Shown here: one piece after another, positions 1-9,909 of the stretch
Numbering within the stretch: position 1 is the first letter of the stretch
Layout of the letters: every line of letters begins with the position of its first letter
Source of the DNA: Sphingomonas sp. LY29
GTDB lineage: Bacteria; Pseudomonadota; Alphaproteobacteria; Sphingomonadales; Sphingomonadaceae
Length of the DNA: 64,000 nucleotides
Direction of reading: 5' to 3'
Assembly (NCBI RefSeq): GCF_035593985.1
Contig: NZ_CP141587.1
Location: 1-64,000, forward strand
Translations under genes and position numbers: made by a program
The notes under the pieces: generated by a model
Told to the model about the DNA's origin: nothing
Databases searched by the model: none
The model's input: only the letters and a program-made list of their open reading frames with translations

Positions 1-216
1 TGTCAAGCCGATTTATTTCACCTCGATGAAAATTCGGTGCTTGAACAACGGCGCTCACACTTTCAGAAAGCTGTCTCCGGTAGCGATTTTCGAGCCGGGG
101 GGCACATTTTCCAACGTCGGTTCCGGCGCGCGATCTCATCGTGCGCAAAGTCGATGCGTGTCTGGAAAACACGAGATTGTGGGAGGCGCGGCGTAGTGCA
201 GGAGGGTCGGGAGAAT

Positions 217-1608
217 ATGTCTGTGTCCGATCCGGAAAGCGTCGCCGAAGTACCCGCACCGCTCGAGGCCGCTTGGGAATCGATTCGCGCCGGCCTTCGC
301 CGTGATTGTGGAGCCCGCACCTTTGACGGTTGGCTGAAGCCCGCCGAACTTGGCGCCTTCGACGGCGACTCGGGCGAGCTCGAAGTCGTCATGCCCAGCA
401 AGTTCATGGCCGATTGGGTCGAAAGCCACTTTGGCGATCGCCTGTCGCTGGCCTGGCGCACGATGCTTCCGATCGTCCGGTCGGTGAAGATCGTGCCGGC
501 AAGCGACGGACCGCGTCCCGCGCCCTTGCTGATTCTGGAAGAAATTCCCGAAGCGCCGCAGGCACCGGCGGTTCGCGACCCCTCCGCTCCCAATTTCGAT
601 GCGCGTTATCGTTTCGACACTTTCGTCATCGGCAAGGCGAACGAAGTCGCAGCCACCGCGGCGCGTACGCTCGCCACCGCGGACAGCGTCGCCTTCAATC
701 CGCTCTTCCTCCACGGCGGCACCGGTCGGGGCAAGACCCACCTTCTCCACGCCATCGGGCAGGCTTTCCTGGAAAAGCAGCCGGGCGCGCGAGTCGTGTC
801 GATGTCGGCCGAAAAGTTCATGGTCGAGTTCATTCGCGCGCTAAAGAACAACGATGTCATCAGCTTCAAGGGCCGGCTGCGCTCGGCCGACCTGCTGCTG
901 ATCGACGACGTCCAGTTCATTGCCGGCAAGGATTCGACGCAGGAAGAATTCTTCCACACGATGAACGAGATCATCACCGCCGGTCGACGACTGGTGATTA
1001 CGTCGGACCGTGCGCCGCAGGACCTCGACGGGATCGCACCGCGTATCCTCTCGCGCCTGTCATGGGGCCTCGTCGCGGATATCAACCCGGCCGAGTACGA
1101 ACTGCGGCTCAACATCATTGAATCGAAGCTCGGCGCGCTTCCGGGCATCTCGATGCCGCGCGCCGTGGTCGAATTCCTGGCCCGTCGAATCGCAAGCTCT
1201 ATCCGCGAGCTCGAGGGCGCGCTCAACCGCATCGCCGCTTACGCGATGATGACCGGTCGGACGATCGACGTCCCGTTCGTTGAAGAGGTGCTGGCAAACG
1301 TCCTGCGCGCCAACCAGCGCCGAATTTCGATCGACGAGATCCAGACGCAGGTCGCGGAACATTATCGCATCCGCAAGGCGGAGATGACCTCTGCCCGCCG
1401 TGCGCGCGAAGTTGCCCGCCCGCGCCAGGTGGCCATGTATCTGTCGAAGCAGCTGACACCGAAGTCGCTGCCGGACATTGGGCGCCGTTTCGGCGGCCGT
1501 GACCACACGACCGTCATCCATGCGGTCAAGCAGATCGAACGGCTCCGTGCTGGCGACTCTGAGCTCGACGCCGACATCCGCCTGCTGACTCGCCAGCTCG
1601 AGGGCTGA
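217..1608 (+). CDS. dnaA: Chromosomal replication initiator protein DnaA
   Basis: DnaA is the AAA+ ATPase that binds DnaA boxes and opens oriC. The 463-residue protein has the family layout: an N-terminal domain, Walker A (GGTGRGKT, about residues 167-174), Walker B (LLLIDDVQF, about 226-234) and the C-terminal DNA-binding signature [10 protein letters not shown] (about 426-435). The frame stays open upstream to base 37. I chose the ATG at 217 because it gives the family's usual N-terminus ([14 protein letters not shown]) and is preceded by a GGAGGG-type ribosome binding site at 201-206. Bases 1-216 hold no other gene I can support and no convincing cluster of DnaA boxes, so oriC cannot be placed here. 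Confidence 0.98.
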   Translation: MSVSDPESVAEVPAPLEAAWESIRAGLRRDCGARTFDGWLKPAELGAFDGDSGELEVVMPSKFMADWVESHFGDRLSLAWRTMLPIVRSVKIVPASDGPRPAPLLILEEIPEAPQAPAVRDPSAPNFDARYRFDTFVIGKANEVAATAARTLATADSVAFNPLFLHGGTGRGKTHLLHAIGQAFLEKQPGARVVSMSAEKFMVEFIRALKNNDVISFKGRLRSADLLLIDDVQFIAGKDSTQEEFFHTMNEIITAGRRLVITSDRAPQDLDGIAPRILSRLSWGLVADINPAEYELRLNIIESKLGALPGISMPRAVVEFLARRIASSIRELEGALNRIAAYAMMTGRTIDVPFVEEVLANVLRANQRRISIDEIQTQVAEHYRIRKAEMTSARRAREVARPRQVAMYLSKQLTPKSLPDIGRRFGGRDHTTVIHAVKQIERLRAGDSELDADIRLLTRQLEG

Positions 1609-1630
1609 TCGACCGCGAGCGCGCAACGCG

Positions 1631-1674
1631 AAAAAAAGGCCCGCCCGGCTTATGCCAGGCGGGCCTTTCTTTTG
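1631..1674. terminator. Bidirectional rho-independent terminator
   Basis: A perfect 11-bp inverted repeat (AAAGGCCCGCC at 1635-1645 and its complement at 1658-1668) is flanked by an A-run on the left and a T-rich stretch on the right. It lies between the convergent dnaA and DUF4136 genes and can end transcription from both sides. Confidence 0.9.
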
Positions 1675-1697
1675 CCCCGCTCCCGCTCGGGAGACTG

Positions 1698-2369
1698 TTA
1701 GCGGCGGACCTGCTGTTCTGGCGGAACGGTGATCTTCACCACTTCGCCCGACCGTCCCGGGAAGCCCGTGAACATCGCCTGCACCAAGTTCGGCACGAGG
1801 ACGCCGAGGTTGTCGGTGGTCGACCGCGCCTGCGCCTGGCCCTCGAACAGCGACTGATTGGTCGCGCGGCTGCGGATGTCGAGGTCTAGCTGGCTACGAT
1901 ATTCGGTGTAGCTGTCGACGCGCCCGCCGTAACGGCCGTACCAGAACGGATCCTCCCACCCGTAAAAGAAGGGCGAGCGACGACCGTAATATCCGTAGCG
2001 CGAATAATAGGGGCGTCCGTAGAACCCGCCGTAGAAAGGATCGCTGGGGAAGGGATCGCGCACGTAGACCTCACGACCGCGATCAACCCCGTAGCTCAAT
2101 TGGACGATCATCATGGCACTCTCGGGCGACGTCGCCGGGCGATAGCCCTGCGCGCTCATCGCATTGGTCACCATGTTCGCGTAGCGAGTGAATTCCAGCC
2201 CGCCGCCTTGAGCGGCGCCTTGTCCCGGCACGACGTAAAATGTCTGGCCTTGCGGCGCAGGCATCGCCTGATAGCGCGAGACTTTAGTCGGAAAGCCGGT
2301 AGCGCACGCCGAAAGGCCAAGCGCGGAAACGCCGAGCAGGACTGCCGCAGCAAATTTGTTGAGACGCAT
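1698..2369 (-). CDS. DUF4136 domain lipoprotein
   Basis: A 223-residue exported lipoprotein. The chosen start (ATG at 2369) gives a short basic n-region, a hydrophobic stretch and the lipobox LSAC, so the mature protein should begin with a lipidated Cys. The body fits DUF4136, a small outer-membrane or periplasmic family of unknown function: a conserved strand/helix start (SYGVDRGREVYVRDPF), then a middle section very rich in Tyr, Gly and Phe (about residues 130-165), then a C-terminal part with an E-G-Q-A segment. The frame is open upstream to 2462, but the longer forms would bury the signal peptide. It converges on dnaA across the terminator. Function unknown. Confidence 0.85.
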   Translation of the reverse strand: MRLNKFAAAVLLGVSALGLSACATGFPTKVSRYQAMPAPQGQTFYVVPGQGAAQGGGLEFTRYANMVTNAMSAQGYRPATSPESAMMIVQLSYGVDRGREVYVRDPFPSDPFYGGFYGRPYYSRYGYYGRRSPFFYGWEDPFWYGRYGGRVDSYTEYRSQLDLDIRSRATNQSLFEGQAQARSTTDNLGVLVPNLVQAMFTGFPGRSGEVVKITVPPEQQVRR

Positions 2370-2470
2370 TTCACCACCCATCGAATCGGAAATTTTCCGT
2401 TGTAGGACGGGCGTATAGCATGAGCCGTGCTGAATAGGCGATGAAGGCCCTGTGTCGGGCAATCGACATC

Positions 2471-3481
2471 CTAGTGGCGAAGCCCCACCGCGCGATAGGC
2501 CTCGGCAAGGGTCGGGGCGCCGACGGCCGCCGCTTTCTCCGCGCCTCGAGCAAGGATCGCGTCGAGGGCGGCCTCGTCGGTTCGAAGCTCGATCAGTCGC
2601 GTTCGCAGCGGCGACAGCAGCGCGATGACCGCGTCGGCAAGCGCCGGCTTGAACGCGCCGAATCCCTGACCCGCGAAGCGCGCCAGGATCGCCTCCCGCG
2701 TTTCGCCGGTCACGGCCGACATGATGCCGACGAGGTTGCGCGCTTCGGGTCGGGCTTCGAGCAGCGCGGGGTCGTCGGGCAATGACTCGGGATCAGTCTT
2801 CGCCTTACGTACCTTTTGCGCGATGAGGTCGTCGTCGTCGGTCAACTGAATGCGGCTGGCCTCCGACGGGTCGGACTTGGACATCTTCGCCGTTCCGTCG
2901 CGAAGCGACATCACGCGTGCCGCGTTCCCGCCGCCGATGAACGGTTCGGGCGCCACGAACAATTCGGTGTCGAAATCATTGTTGAACTTCAGCGCGATGT
3001 CGCGCGCCAGCTCGATATGCTGCTTCTGATCCTCGCCGACGGGGACGTGCGTCGCGCGATACAGCAGCACGTCGGCCGCCTGGAGCACCGGATAGGTGAA
3101 CAGGCCGACGCTCGAGCCTTCCTTGTTCTTGCCTGATTTCTCCTTGAACTGCGTCATCCGGTTGAGCCAACCCATGCGGGCGGTGCACTGGAGGATCCAT
3201 GCCAGTTCGGCGTGGCCGGGCACTGCGCTCTGGGCGAACAGCGTCGATTTGTCGGGGTCGATGCCGCTGGCGATCAGCGCGGCGGCCATTTCGCGCACGT
3301 TGGCGCGCAGGGTCGCCGGACTGCCGTCGACCGTCAGGGCGTGAAGATCGGCAAGGAAGAAGAGGCACTCGGTCTCTTCCTGCATGCGGACCCAGCGGAG
3401 GATCGCTCCAAGCAAATTGCCAAGGTGAAGGTCGCCGGTGGGCTGAATGCCCGAGACGACGCGCATGGGGGTGTCGGTCAT
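2471..3481 (-). CDS. trpS: Tryptophan--tRNA ligase
   Basis: TrpS charges tRNA-Trp with tryptophan in the cytoplasm. This 336-residue class I synthetase shows the HIGH-like motif (GDLHLGN, residues 16-22) and the KMSKS loop ([10 protein letters not shown], about residue 198), and the length matches bacterial TrpS. Its ATG overlaps the last four bases of murJ (ATGA), so the two are probably co-transcribed and translationally coupled. The murJ-trpS order recurs in alphaproteobacteria. Confidence 0.97.
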   Translation of the reverse strand: MTDTPMRVVSGIQPTGDLHLGNLLGAILRWVRMQEETECLFFLADLHALTVDGSPATLRANVREMAAALIASGIDPDKSTLFAQSAVPGHAELAWILQCTARMGWLNRMTQFKEKSGKNKEGSSVGLFTYPVLQAADVLLYRATHVPVGEDQKQHIELARDIALKFNNDFDTELFVAPEPFIGGGNAARVMSLRDGTAKMSKSDPSEASRIQLTDDDDLIAQKVRKAKTDPESLPDDPALLEARPEARNLVGIMSAVTGETREAILARFAGQGFGAFKPALADAVIALLSPLRTRLIELRTDEAALDAILARGAEKAAAVGAPTLAEAYRAVGLRH

Positions 3482-5034
3482 TCAGCGGCTTTCTTGCGGC
3501 GCATCAGCGTGGCGATCGCCTCGCGGTCGATCCCGCCGATGATCCAGGCGACAGCGAAGTAGACGATGGCGCCGGTTCCGACGAGCGCGCCCAGCCCGAT
3601 CACGCGTTCGAGCACGTTTCCGAAGAACAGGTCCCCAGCGACTGCCTTGATGCCATAAAGAGAGGCAGCCATCGCGGCGGCCGCGATCAACTGCCGGACG
3701 ACGCGCCCGACCAACCATCCGGGCATTCGGAACTGGCGCCGGGCGTAGAGTATCCCGAACAGCAGGAAGAAGTTCACCCACGCGCTCGCGGACGTCACCG
3801 TTGCGAGGCTGTAGATGCCGATCCGATCGATCAGCAGAAAATTGGCGACCACGCCCATCGCCAGCACGCCCATCGCGATCCGCACGGGGGTCTTGACGTC
3901 CTTGCGGGCGTAAAAGGCGGGGGTGAGCACCTTGACGAGAACGTAGGCCGGGAGGCCCGTCACCAGGATTGCGAGGATGTTACCGGTGATGCGCGCGCTT
4001 TCGACGCTATATTCGCCGCCCTGATAAAGCGCGCCGATGATCGGTCCCGATGCGACCGCCAGCGCCAGGGTGGCGGGGAGGGTGAGCAGCATCGACAGGT
4101 CGAAGGCGCGGGCCTGCACGTCGGCGGCCTCAACCTCGTCCTCCCGCGCAATCGCCTGGCTGATCGCTGGGAGGATCGCGACGCCGAGCGCGGTGCCGAT
4201 GATCGACAGCGGTAGCTGGTTCAGGCGGTCGGCGTAGCTGAGATTGGTCAGCGCGCCTTCGCCCAGCCGCGACGAGAAGTAGGCGTAGAACAATTGGCTG
4301 ATCTGATAGACGCCGGCGGCAATCGTGGCGGGCAGGATAAGGACGACCAACTCACGCACCGCAGGGGTCATGCGCGGCCGTCCGAAGCGGAGATGGATGC
4401 CCGCCTTGCGCACCGCCCACCAGCATAGGGCGAACTGCAAGATACCACCGGCCAGCACGGCGATCGCCATGGTGCGGACAATCTCGATCTTGCCCGAAGG
4501 CGCAACCAGCAACGCTACGATCAGCGCAAGGTTGAGCAGCGCAGGCGCGAAAGCCGCGACCGCGAAGCGTGTCAGGCTGTTGAGGACGCCCGACAGGAGG
4601 GCGACGAGACTGATGAACAGCAGATAGGGGAAGGTCCAGCGCGTGAGCTCGACGGCAAGGTCGAACTTGCCCGGGACGTTCTGATAATCACCAGCGACCA
4701 GCAGCAACACGCTCGGCATCGCGATGACGAAGATCACCGTGACCAGCAGCAGTGCCGGCATAAACACCGACAGGATATCGTTCGAAAATTGCTGCGCTTC
4801 CTCATGCCCCCCGGACTGCAGCCGGCGGCTGAACAGCGGGACAAAGCCCGACGAGAAAGCGCCTTCCGCGAACAGGCGGCGGAAGATGTTGGGAAGCAGG
4901 AAGGCGAGGTTGAACGCGTCGTTGGCGTGGCTCGCGCCGAGCAGGCGACTGGCGATCATGTCGCGCGCGAATCCAAGCACGCGACTGACCATCGTCAGCC
5001 CACCGATCGAGCCGATCGCGCGGTAGAGGTTCAT
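3478..5034 (-). CDS. murJ: Lipid II flippase MurJ (MviN family)
   Basis: MurJ moves lipid II across the inner membrane for peptidoglycan synthesis. The 518-residue protein is hydrophobic throughout, with about 14 predicted membrane segments. The N-terminus has the hallmark segment [14 protein letters not shown] followed by [12 protein letters not shown] and [13 protein letters not shown], the conserved family core with charged residues in the central cavity. It lies 18 bases after secB on the same strand and overlaps trpS by 4 bases, giving a likely secB-murJ-trpS unit. Confidence 0.97.
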   Translation of the reverse strand: MNLYRAIGSIGGLTMVSRVLGFARDMIASRLLGASHANDAFNLAFLLPNIFRRLFAEGAFSSGFVPLFSRRLQSGGHEEAQQFSNDILSVFMPALLLVTVIFVIAMPSVLLLVAGDYQNVPGKFDLAVELTRWTFPYLLFISLVALLSGVLNSLTRFAVAAFAPALLNLALIVALLVAPSGKIEIVRTMAIAVLAGGILQFALCWWAVRKAGIHLRFGRPRMTPAVRELVVLILPATIAAGVYQISQLFYAYFSSRLGEGALTNLSYADRLNQLPLSIIGTALGVAILPAISQAIAREDEVEAADVQARAFDLSMLLTLPATLALAVASGPIIGALYQGGEYSVESARITGNILAILVTGLPAYVLVKVLTPAFYARKDVKTPVRIAMGVLAMGVVANFLLIDRIGIYSLATVTSASAWVNFFLLFGILYARRQFRMPGWLVGRVVRQLIAAAAMAASLYGIKAVAGDLFFGNVLERVIGLGALVGTGAIVYFAVAWIIGGIDREAIATLMRRKKAAE

Positions 5035-5052
5035 CCCCCGCCTTGCCCGGAC

Positions 5053-5586
5053 TTAGGCGTGGCCGACGGGCGGTTCGCCGTCACCGCCAGGCTGACCCTG
5101 GGCCTGCCCCTGCGCGTCCATCTGCGACATGTAAGCCGCGCCGAAATCGATGGGGTCGAGCAGCAGAGGCGGGAAGCCGAGGTTCTGGATGGCATCGGCG
5201 ACGATCTGCCGCGCGAACGGGAACAGCAGGCGCGGAGCTTCGACCAGCAGGAACGGCGCGAGAGCGTCTTCCGCGATGTTGCGGAAAGCGAACAGGCCGG
5301 CATAGCTGAGGTCGACGATGAAGTGCGTGCCACTGTCGGACTTGGCCGAAACCTCGATCTTCAGGATGACTTCGTGGACGTCGTCGGCGACCTTGCCGCC
5401 ATTGATTCCGAACTGGACGTCCAGCGTCGGCTGTTCCTGCCACTGGAAAACCTGCGGGGCTGACGGGCTCTCGGCCGACAGGTCCTTGATATATTGCGCG
5501 ACGGTCGATGCCTGGGGCGCGGTGGCCGCATCGGTGGCTTCGGCGCCAAGATCGATGTCGGTGGTGGGATTGTCCTGGTCGGCCAT
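5053..5586 (-). CDS. secB: Protein-export chaperone SecB
   Basis: SecB holds precursor proteins unfolded and passes them to SecA. The 177-residue protein carries the family core: an early strand with a QVF-W segment, the long central region ending NIAEDALAPFLLVEAPRLLF, then PFARQIVADAIQNLGFPPLLL, which matches the conserved C-terminal helix and tetramer interface of SecB. The ATG at 5586 was chosen because it follows an AAGGAAG ribosome binding site; a start at 5607 would add seven residues unlike the family. It is first in a likely secB-murJ-trpS unit and diverges from the Tim44-like gene. Confidence 0.96.
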   Translation of the reverse strand: MADQDNPTTDIDLGAEATDAATAPQASTVAQYIKDLSAESPSAPQVFQWQEQPTLDVQFGINGGKVADDVHEVILKIEVSAKSDSGTHFIVDLSYAGLFAFRNIAEDALAPFLLVEAPRLLFPFARQIVADAIQNLGFPPLLLDPIDFGAAYMSQMDAQGQAQGQPGGDGEPPVGHA

Positions 5587-5780
5587 GAAACTTCCTTGTG
5601 CGATCAACGTCGTGGAGCAGCGCTAAGGGGAAGGAGATGCCCCAGCCGCAGCGTGCTCGCGCCTAGCAGGCGGTCCTGCACGGTGCAATGCCGCGACGGT
5701 GCGATGGACTGCCCTTTGAAACTGCGTCGTTTCTACCCTATGTTGGTGGCCACATTTCCATCGTTGAAACGGACGATCCT

Positions 5781-6440
5781 TTGGCAACCATCGTTATTCT
5801 CGCGCTCGTCGCACTGTTTATCGGCCTTAGGCTCTACAGCGTTCTGGGCGAACGCACGGGGCACGAGCAGCCGATCCTGCGCCCGGCAGACACCGACGCC
5901 GATGCGCGCATCGACAAGTCGGCTTCGCCTGTCCGGGCGGCGGTCGCGGGCGTTCCGGTCGATGGGGACGACATGGCCTATCTGCCAACCGCGGGACCCG
6001 GCGTCCGCGCCATCCTTGCCGCCGATCCGACGTTCGACGTCGCCCGTTTCCTCGAAGGGGCAAAGTCTGCCTATCGCCTGATCCTCGACTCTTATTGGAA
6101 GGGCGACCTCGAAGCGACGCGTCCGTTTGTCGACGGTCACGTCTTCGACACTTTCAAGTCGGCGGTCGATCAGCGTGCCAAGGACGGCCTCGTGCTCGAC
6201 AATCGCCTCGTGTCGGTCGACGAGGCCGTGATCGCAGGCGCCGAGCTTGAGCGCACGGTCGCGCTGATCACGGTCCGGTTCGAAGCTGATATCGCCGCGG
6301 TTACTCGCAATGCCGAGGGTGTGGTCGTCGGCGGATCGATGTCGGACGCGGTGCAGACCCGTGAACGCTGGACCTTCCGCCGCGATCTGGCGCTGGGCGA
6401 CCCGAACTGGACCCTGGTCGAAACCGACGACGAAGAGTGA
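5781..6440 (+). CDS. Tim44/TimA-like inner-membrane protein
   Basis: A 219-residue Tim44-domain protein. Bacterial members are inner-membrane proteins with a C-terminal fold like mitochondrial Tim44; their role in membrane-protein biogenesis is poorly known. Here a hydrophobic anchor (ATIVILALVALFIGLRLYSVLG) is followed by a linker and the Tim44 domain (FLEGAKSAYRLILDSYWKGD ... DTFKSAVDQR ... WTFRRDL). I prefer the TTG at 5781, which places the anchor at the N-terminus as in the family. The ATG at 5688 gives 31 extra non-hydrophobic residues and cannot be excluded. It diverges from secB and overlaps mltA by 4 bases, a context that suits envelope protein biogenesis. Confidence 0.88.
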   Translation: MATIVILALVALFIGLRLYSVLGERTGHEQPILRPADTDADARIDKSASPVRAAVAGVPVDGDDMAYLPTAGPGVRAILAADPTFDVARFLEGAKSAYRLILDSYWKGDLEATRPFVDGHVFDTFKSAVDQRAKDGLVLDNRLVSVDEAVIAGAELERTVALITVRFEADIAAVTRNAEGVVVGGSMSDAVQTRERWTFRRDLALGDPNWTLVETDDEE

Positions 6441-7624
6441 GCGTCTTGTTTCGCGCGGCCGCGCTCTCCGCCACGCTGCTTCTTGCTGCCTGCGCGATGC
6501 GCACGCCGCCGCCGGCTGAACCAACGCCTCCTCCAGTCGTGGTGGCCCCGCCGCCGGTCGTCGTGCCGCCTGCACCGCCGCCCGCCGCCAACGCTCGGGC
6601 TGCAGGCGTCACGCTGGTTGCGCCGACCGCGATCAATCCCGCGCGCGCCGAACGCGCGCTCGCGGCATTTCGCGCGAGCTGCCCGGCAATGCTCAAGCGT
6701 CGTGACCAGACGCAATTGACGACGGCGGCCGATTGGCAGCCGCTTTGTGACGAGGCGCGTACATTGGCGCCCGGCTCGGCAGCCGCGTTCTTCCAGAACC
6801 GGTTCGACTGGCTGCGCGTCGGTAACGGCGATGCCTTTGCGACCGGATACTACGAGCCTGAAATTCGCGGATCGCGCACCAAGGCGCCCGGTTACGAGAC
6901 GCCGGTTTATTCGCTCCCCAGCGATCTGACCCGCTGCACCCGCGCCGATGGCCAGACGGGACGGGGCCGCCTCGACGAGACAGGCGCATGCGTCCTCTAT
7001 TTCACGCGCGCCGAGATCGAGGACGGCGCCCTGGCCGGGCGTGGGCTCGAGATGGCTTGGGTCGCCGACCCGATCGACCTCTTCTTCCTGCAGATCCAGG
7101 GCTCGGGCCGACTGCTGCTCCCCGACGGCGGTGTCATGCGTATCGGTTACGAGAACCAGAATGGCCGCGAATATATCGCCATCGGCCGACTGCTGCGCGA
7201 GCGCGGCATCCTTGCAGAGGGCAAGGCGGGGATGAAGGAGATCGTCGCGTGGATGCGCGCCAATCCCACCGAGGGGCGCGCGTTGATGCGCGAAAATCCA
7301 AGCTACATCTTTTTTCGTGAACTGACCGGCGCAGGACCGCTTGGTGCAATGGGCGTGGCGGTGACGCCGCAATCGACCGTCGCGACCGATCCGTTGTTCG
7401 TGCCCTTGGGCGCACCGGTCGTCCTGTCGATGGAGCGGCCGGAAGCGTCGGGATTGTGGATCGCTCAGGATACCGGTGGCGCGATCAAGGGCGCCAATCG
7501 CTTCGACACGTTCTGGGGTGCCGGCGCGGCGGCCGAAGCGACCGCTGGCGGAATGTCGTCGAAAGGCTCGGCCATCCTCCTGTTGCCCAAGGGCGCGGCG
7601 GCGCGTGCGCAAGCTCTCCGCTGA
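6437..7624 (+). CDS. mltA: Membrane-bound lytic murein transglycosylase A (MltA)
   Basis: MltA cleaves the MurNAc-GlcNAc bond of peptidoglycan with formation of 1,6-anhydro-MurNAc. The 395-residue product begins with a lipoprotein signal (lipobox LLAAC), followed by a long Pro-rich linker (about residues 24-50), the MltA domain (GYYEPEIRGSR, then YEIPVYSLP-type sequence) and a C-terminal 3D domain with the conserved Asp-rich WIAQDTGGAIKGANRFDTFWG region that carries the catalytic Asp. Translation starts at GTG 6437, overlapping the stop of the Tim44-like gene (GTGA), so the two are coupled. Its 3' end overlaps the Smr gene by 20 bases. Confidence 0.95.
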   Translation: MSVLFRAAALSATLLLAACAMRTPPPAEPTPPPVVVAPPPVVVPPAPPPAANARAAGVTLVAPTAINPARAERALAAFRASCPAMLKRRDQTQLTTAADWQPLCDEARTLAPGSAAAFFQNRFDWLRVGNGDAFATGYYEPEIRGSRTKAPGYETPVYSLPSDLTRCTRADGQTGRGRLDETGACVLYFTRAEIEDGALAGRGLEMAWVADPIDLFFLQIQGSGRLLLPDGGVMRIGYENQNGREYIAIGRLLRERGILAEGKAGMKEIVAWMRANPTEGRALMRENPSYIFFRELTGAGPLGAMGVAVTPQSTVATDPLFVPLGAPVVLSMERPEASGLWIAQDTGGAIKGANRFDTFWGAGAAAEATAGGMSSKGSAILLLPKGAAARAQALR

Positions 7625-8162
7625 AGAGGCGGAACTATGGTCGCGGGTCGCCGCGACCATCCGGCCCTTGTCGCGTGATCCGGTCGAACTCCCGACCAAG
7701 CTTCCCAATCCCACGCCAGTAGCGCCTGTTCCGCCCAAGACTGTGAAAGGCCGCGTCCCGCCGCCACGCGTCGTGGTCGCTCCGGCGGCAGTACCGCGAA
7801 CCCTGCAGCAAGCGACCCTGGACGGGGGATGGGACCGGCGGCTCAAGACCGGACGCATCGACCCGGACCGAACGCTCGATCTTCACGGCCACAATCTCGA
7901 CCGCGCGTGGAATGCCATCGACGTGGCGTTGGAGGACGCCATTCGCCAGGAAAGCCGGGTCCTGTTGCTGATCACCGGTCACGAACGTCGCGGCGAGCCG
8001 CCGTTGGTGCGTGGGCGCATTCGCGCGGCCGTCCACGACTGGCTCGCTCATTCGCGGCACGCCCGGCATATCGCGGCGGTGCGCGGCGCCCATCCCCGGC
8101 ACGGGGGCGGGGGCAGCCTGTACATCATCCTGCGCCGACCCGGCGCTTCCACTTTTTCTTAA
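7605..8162 (+). CDS. Smr/MutS2-type domain protein
   Basis: A 185-residue stand-alone Smr-domain protein; such domains have DNA- or RNA-nicking activity in some families. After a Pro-rich N-terminal half of about 90 residues come the Smr signatures: LDLHGHNLDRAW (about residues 87-98), the ITGH segment and the C-terminal HPRHGGGGSLYIILRR stretch. I chose the GTG at 7605 because it starts VRKLSAEEAELWSRV, which is typical for the family; upstream in-frame sequence is only the out-of-frame shadow of mltA. It overlaps the end of mltA by 20 bases and probably shares its transcript. The substrate is unknown. Confidence 0.92.
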   Translation: MRKLSAEEAELWSRVAATIRPLSRDPVELPTKLPNPTPVAPVPPKTVKGRVPPPRVVVAPAAVPRTLQQATLDGGWDRRLKTGRIDPDRTLDLHGHNLDRAWNAIDVALEDAIRQESRVLLLITGHERRGEPPLVRGRIRAAVHDWLAHSRHARHIAAVRGAHPRHGGGGSLYIILRRPGASTFS

Positions 8163-8226
8163 CCCAGTCTGTTTATGACGATCGCGTCGGCGCCGGTGGG
8201 GCGCGAGGGGCGGGATCATCAGGACG

Positions 8227-9909
8227 GTGAAGGACGGGTCTGCACAGAAGGTCAGCAACGCGATCCTCTCCGGGCTCGCGGGCGTCGCCTCGTTCCTGTT
8301 CTCGCTCGGCGCTTTCCTGACCATCACCAGTTTCAACGAGCAGGTCGTTGCCTCGATGTTGGCGGGCGCCTTCTGCCTGTTGATCAGCTACATCGCCTCT
8401 GAACGACCGAACAGCGAAAGCGCGCGGGCGCTCAACGCGCTCGGCGATCGCCTCCTGGCGGTCGAGCAGGGAGACCTGACCAGTCCGACGCCGCGGATCG
8501 TGCGCGACGCCATGCCTAAGCTCGCCACTGCGGTCGACAGCCTGTTCGCCGAGGTTCGCGCCTCGATCGAGAACGCACACGCGCTGGGGATGTACGACCC
8601 CGTCACGTCCTTGCCCAACCGTCTGCATTTCCGTGCCGAGGCCGACAAGCTGCTCGCCGCGCGCAATCCCGACACGATGGCGGCGATGCTGTTCGTCGAC
8701 CTCGACCGCTTCAAGAACGTGAACGACAGCCTTGGTCATGCCCGGGGTGATCAACTGCTGATCATGGTGGCCAATCGGCTTCGCGTGGTGGTGACGGCGG
8801 AAATGGGCGAAAGCAGCGCCGCCCGACCGATCCTCGCTCGATTGGCCGGCGACGAATTCACCGTATTCTTCCCCGACATCGGCAGCAGCGCCAATGCGGA
8901 GCGCGCCGCGCGCCGGATCGCAATGGCAATCAGCGAGGCGTTCGAACTGCAGGGCCATAGCATCGACGTGGGGGCCTCTGTCGGGGTCGCGCTCGCCCCG
9001 CACCATGGCAGCGCGATCGAGACGCTGATGCGGGCGGCGGATATCGCCATGTACCGTGCAAAGAGTGCGGGTGGAGGGCGATTTTGGCTGTTCAGCGAGG
9101 AATTGGCCGAGGAGCATCAGCGCAAGATCGAGACCGAGGCTGCCTTGGGCGAAGCGGTCGAACGCGGCGAGTTCCTGCTGGCCTTCCAGCCGCAGCTTTG
9201 CCTGGCAACCGGTGAAATCAGCGGCGCGGAAGCGCTGCTGCGCTGGAACCACCCTCGCGAGGGCCTGCGGCAGCCGGAGACGTTCATTCCCGTGGCCGAG
9301 CAGACCGGCTTTATCGGCGAAATCGGCGATTGGGTGATGGCCGAGGTCGCGTCGATGCTGGCCGAGTGGCAGCCGCAGGGTATGGCGCGCCGGATCGCGT
9401 TCAACGTAAGCCCGCGTCAACTCGACCGCTCCGATTTCTTCGATCGGCTGCGTGCCGCATTTGCACAGGTGCAAGTCCCGCTATCGCTGATCGAGGTAGA
9501 GTTCACCGAGTCGGCAGCGATGCATTGCTCCGACCAAGTTCTCGCGGAGATCGCCTCCCTCCGAGCCGATGGCGCCTGGATTACGATCGACGACTTTGGC
9601 ACCGGTTATTCAAACATCGCCCGTTTGCGCGCGATGCCGCTCGACCGGGTGAAGCTCGATCCCTCGCTGATCGTCGACCTTGAGAAGAACGAACAGGCGC
9701 GCGACGTCGTGCAGGCGGTCATCCAGCTCGTGAAGAGCGTCGGTGCCTCGATCGTTGCCGAAGCGGTCGAGTCGACGGCGCAAGCCGACATCCTGCGGGC
9801 GATGGGTTGCGAGACGATCCAGGGCTTCGTGTTCGCCTATCCGATGTTCGAGGAAGAGTATCTCGCCTGGATTGGCAACGCAGAGCGCGGCAACCGCGAC
9901 GTCGCCTAA
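8227..9909 (+). CDS. GGDEF/EAL domain protein (cyclic-di-GMP turnover)
   Basis: A 560-residue membrane-linked signalling protein. Two hydrophobic segments lie near the N-terminus (about residues 13-35 and 41-58). A GGDEF domain follows, with DPVTSLPNR at its start and the active-site motif altered to AGDEF. The C-terminal EAL domain has EALLRW, FNVSPRQL, E-F-TES and DDFGTGYSN, all consistent with a working c-di-GMP phosphodiesterase. I see no RxxD inhibitory site just before AGDEF. It starts at GTG 8227, and its stop overlaps the dapE stop on the other strand. Phosphodiesterase activity looks likely; cyclase activity is uncertain. Confidence 0.94.
   Translation: MKDGSAQKVSNAILSGLAGVASFLFSLGAFLTITSFNEQVVASMLAGAFCLLISYIASERPNSESARALNALGDRLLAVEQGDLTSPTPRIVRDAMPKLATAVDSLFAEVRASIENAHALGMYDPVTSLPNRLHFRAEADKLLAARNPDTMAAMLFVDLDRFKNVNDSLGHARGDQLLIMVANRLRVVVTAEMGESSAARPILARLAGDEFTVFFPDIGSSANAERAARRIAMAISEAFELQGHSIDVGASVGVALAPHHGSAIETLMRAADIAMYRAKSAGGGRFWLFSEELAEEHQRKIETEAALGEAVERGEFLLAFQPQLCLATGEISGAEALLRWNHPREGLRQPETFIPVAEQTGFIGEIGDWVMAEVASMLAEWQPQGMARRIAFNVSPRQLDRSDFFDRLRAAFAQVQVPLSLIEVEFTESAAMHCSDQVLAEIASLRADGAWITIDDFGTGYSNIARLRAMPLDRVKLDPSLIVDLEKNEQARDVVQAVIQLVKSVGASIVAEAVESTAQADILRAMGCETIQGFVFAYPMFEEEYLAWIGNAERGNRDVA

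Noticed and set aside
1-216. Possible oriC upstream of dnaA
   Set aside because: I could not find a cluster of DnaA boxes or an AT-rich unwinding stretch; alphaproteobacterial origins often lie elsewhere (for example near hemE).
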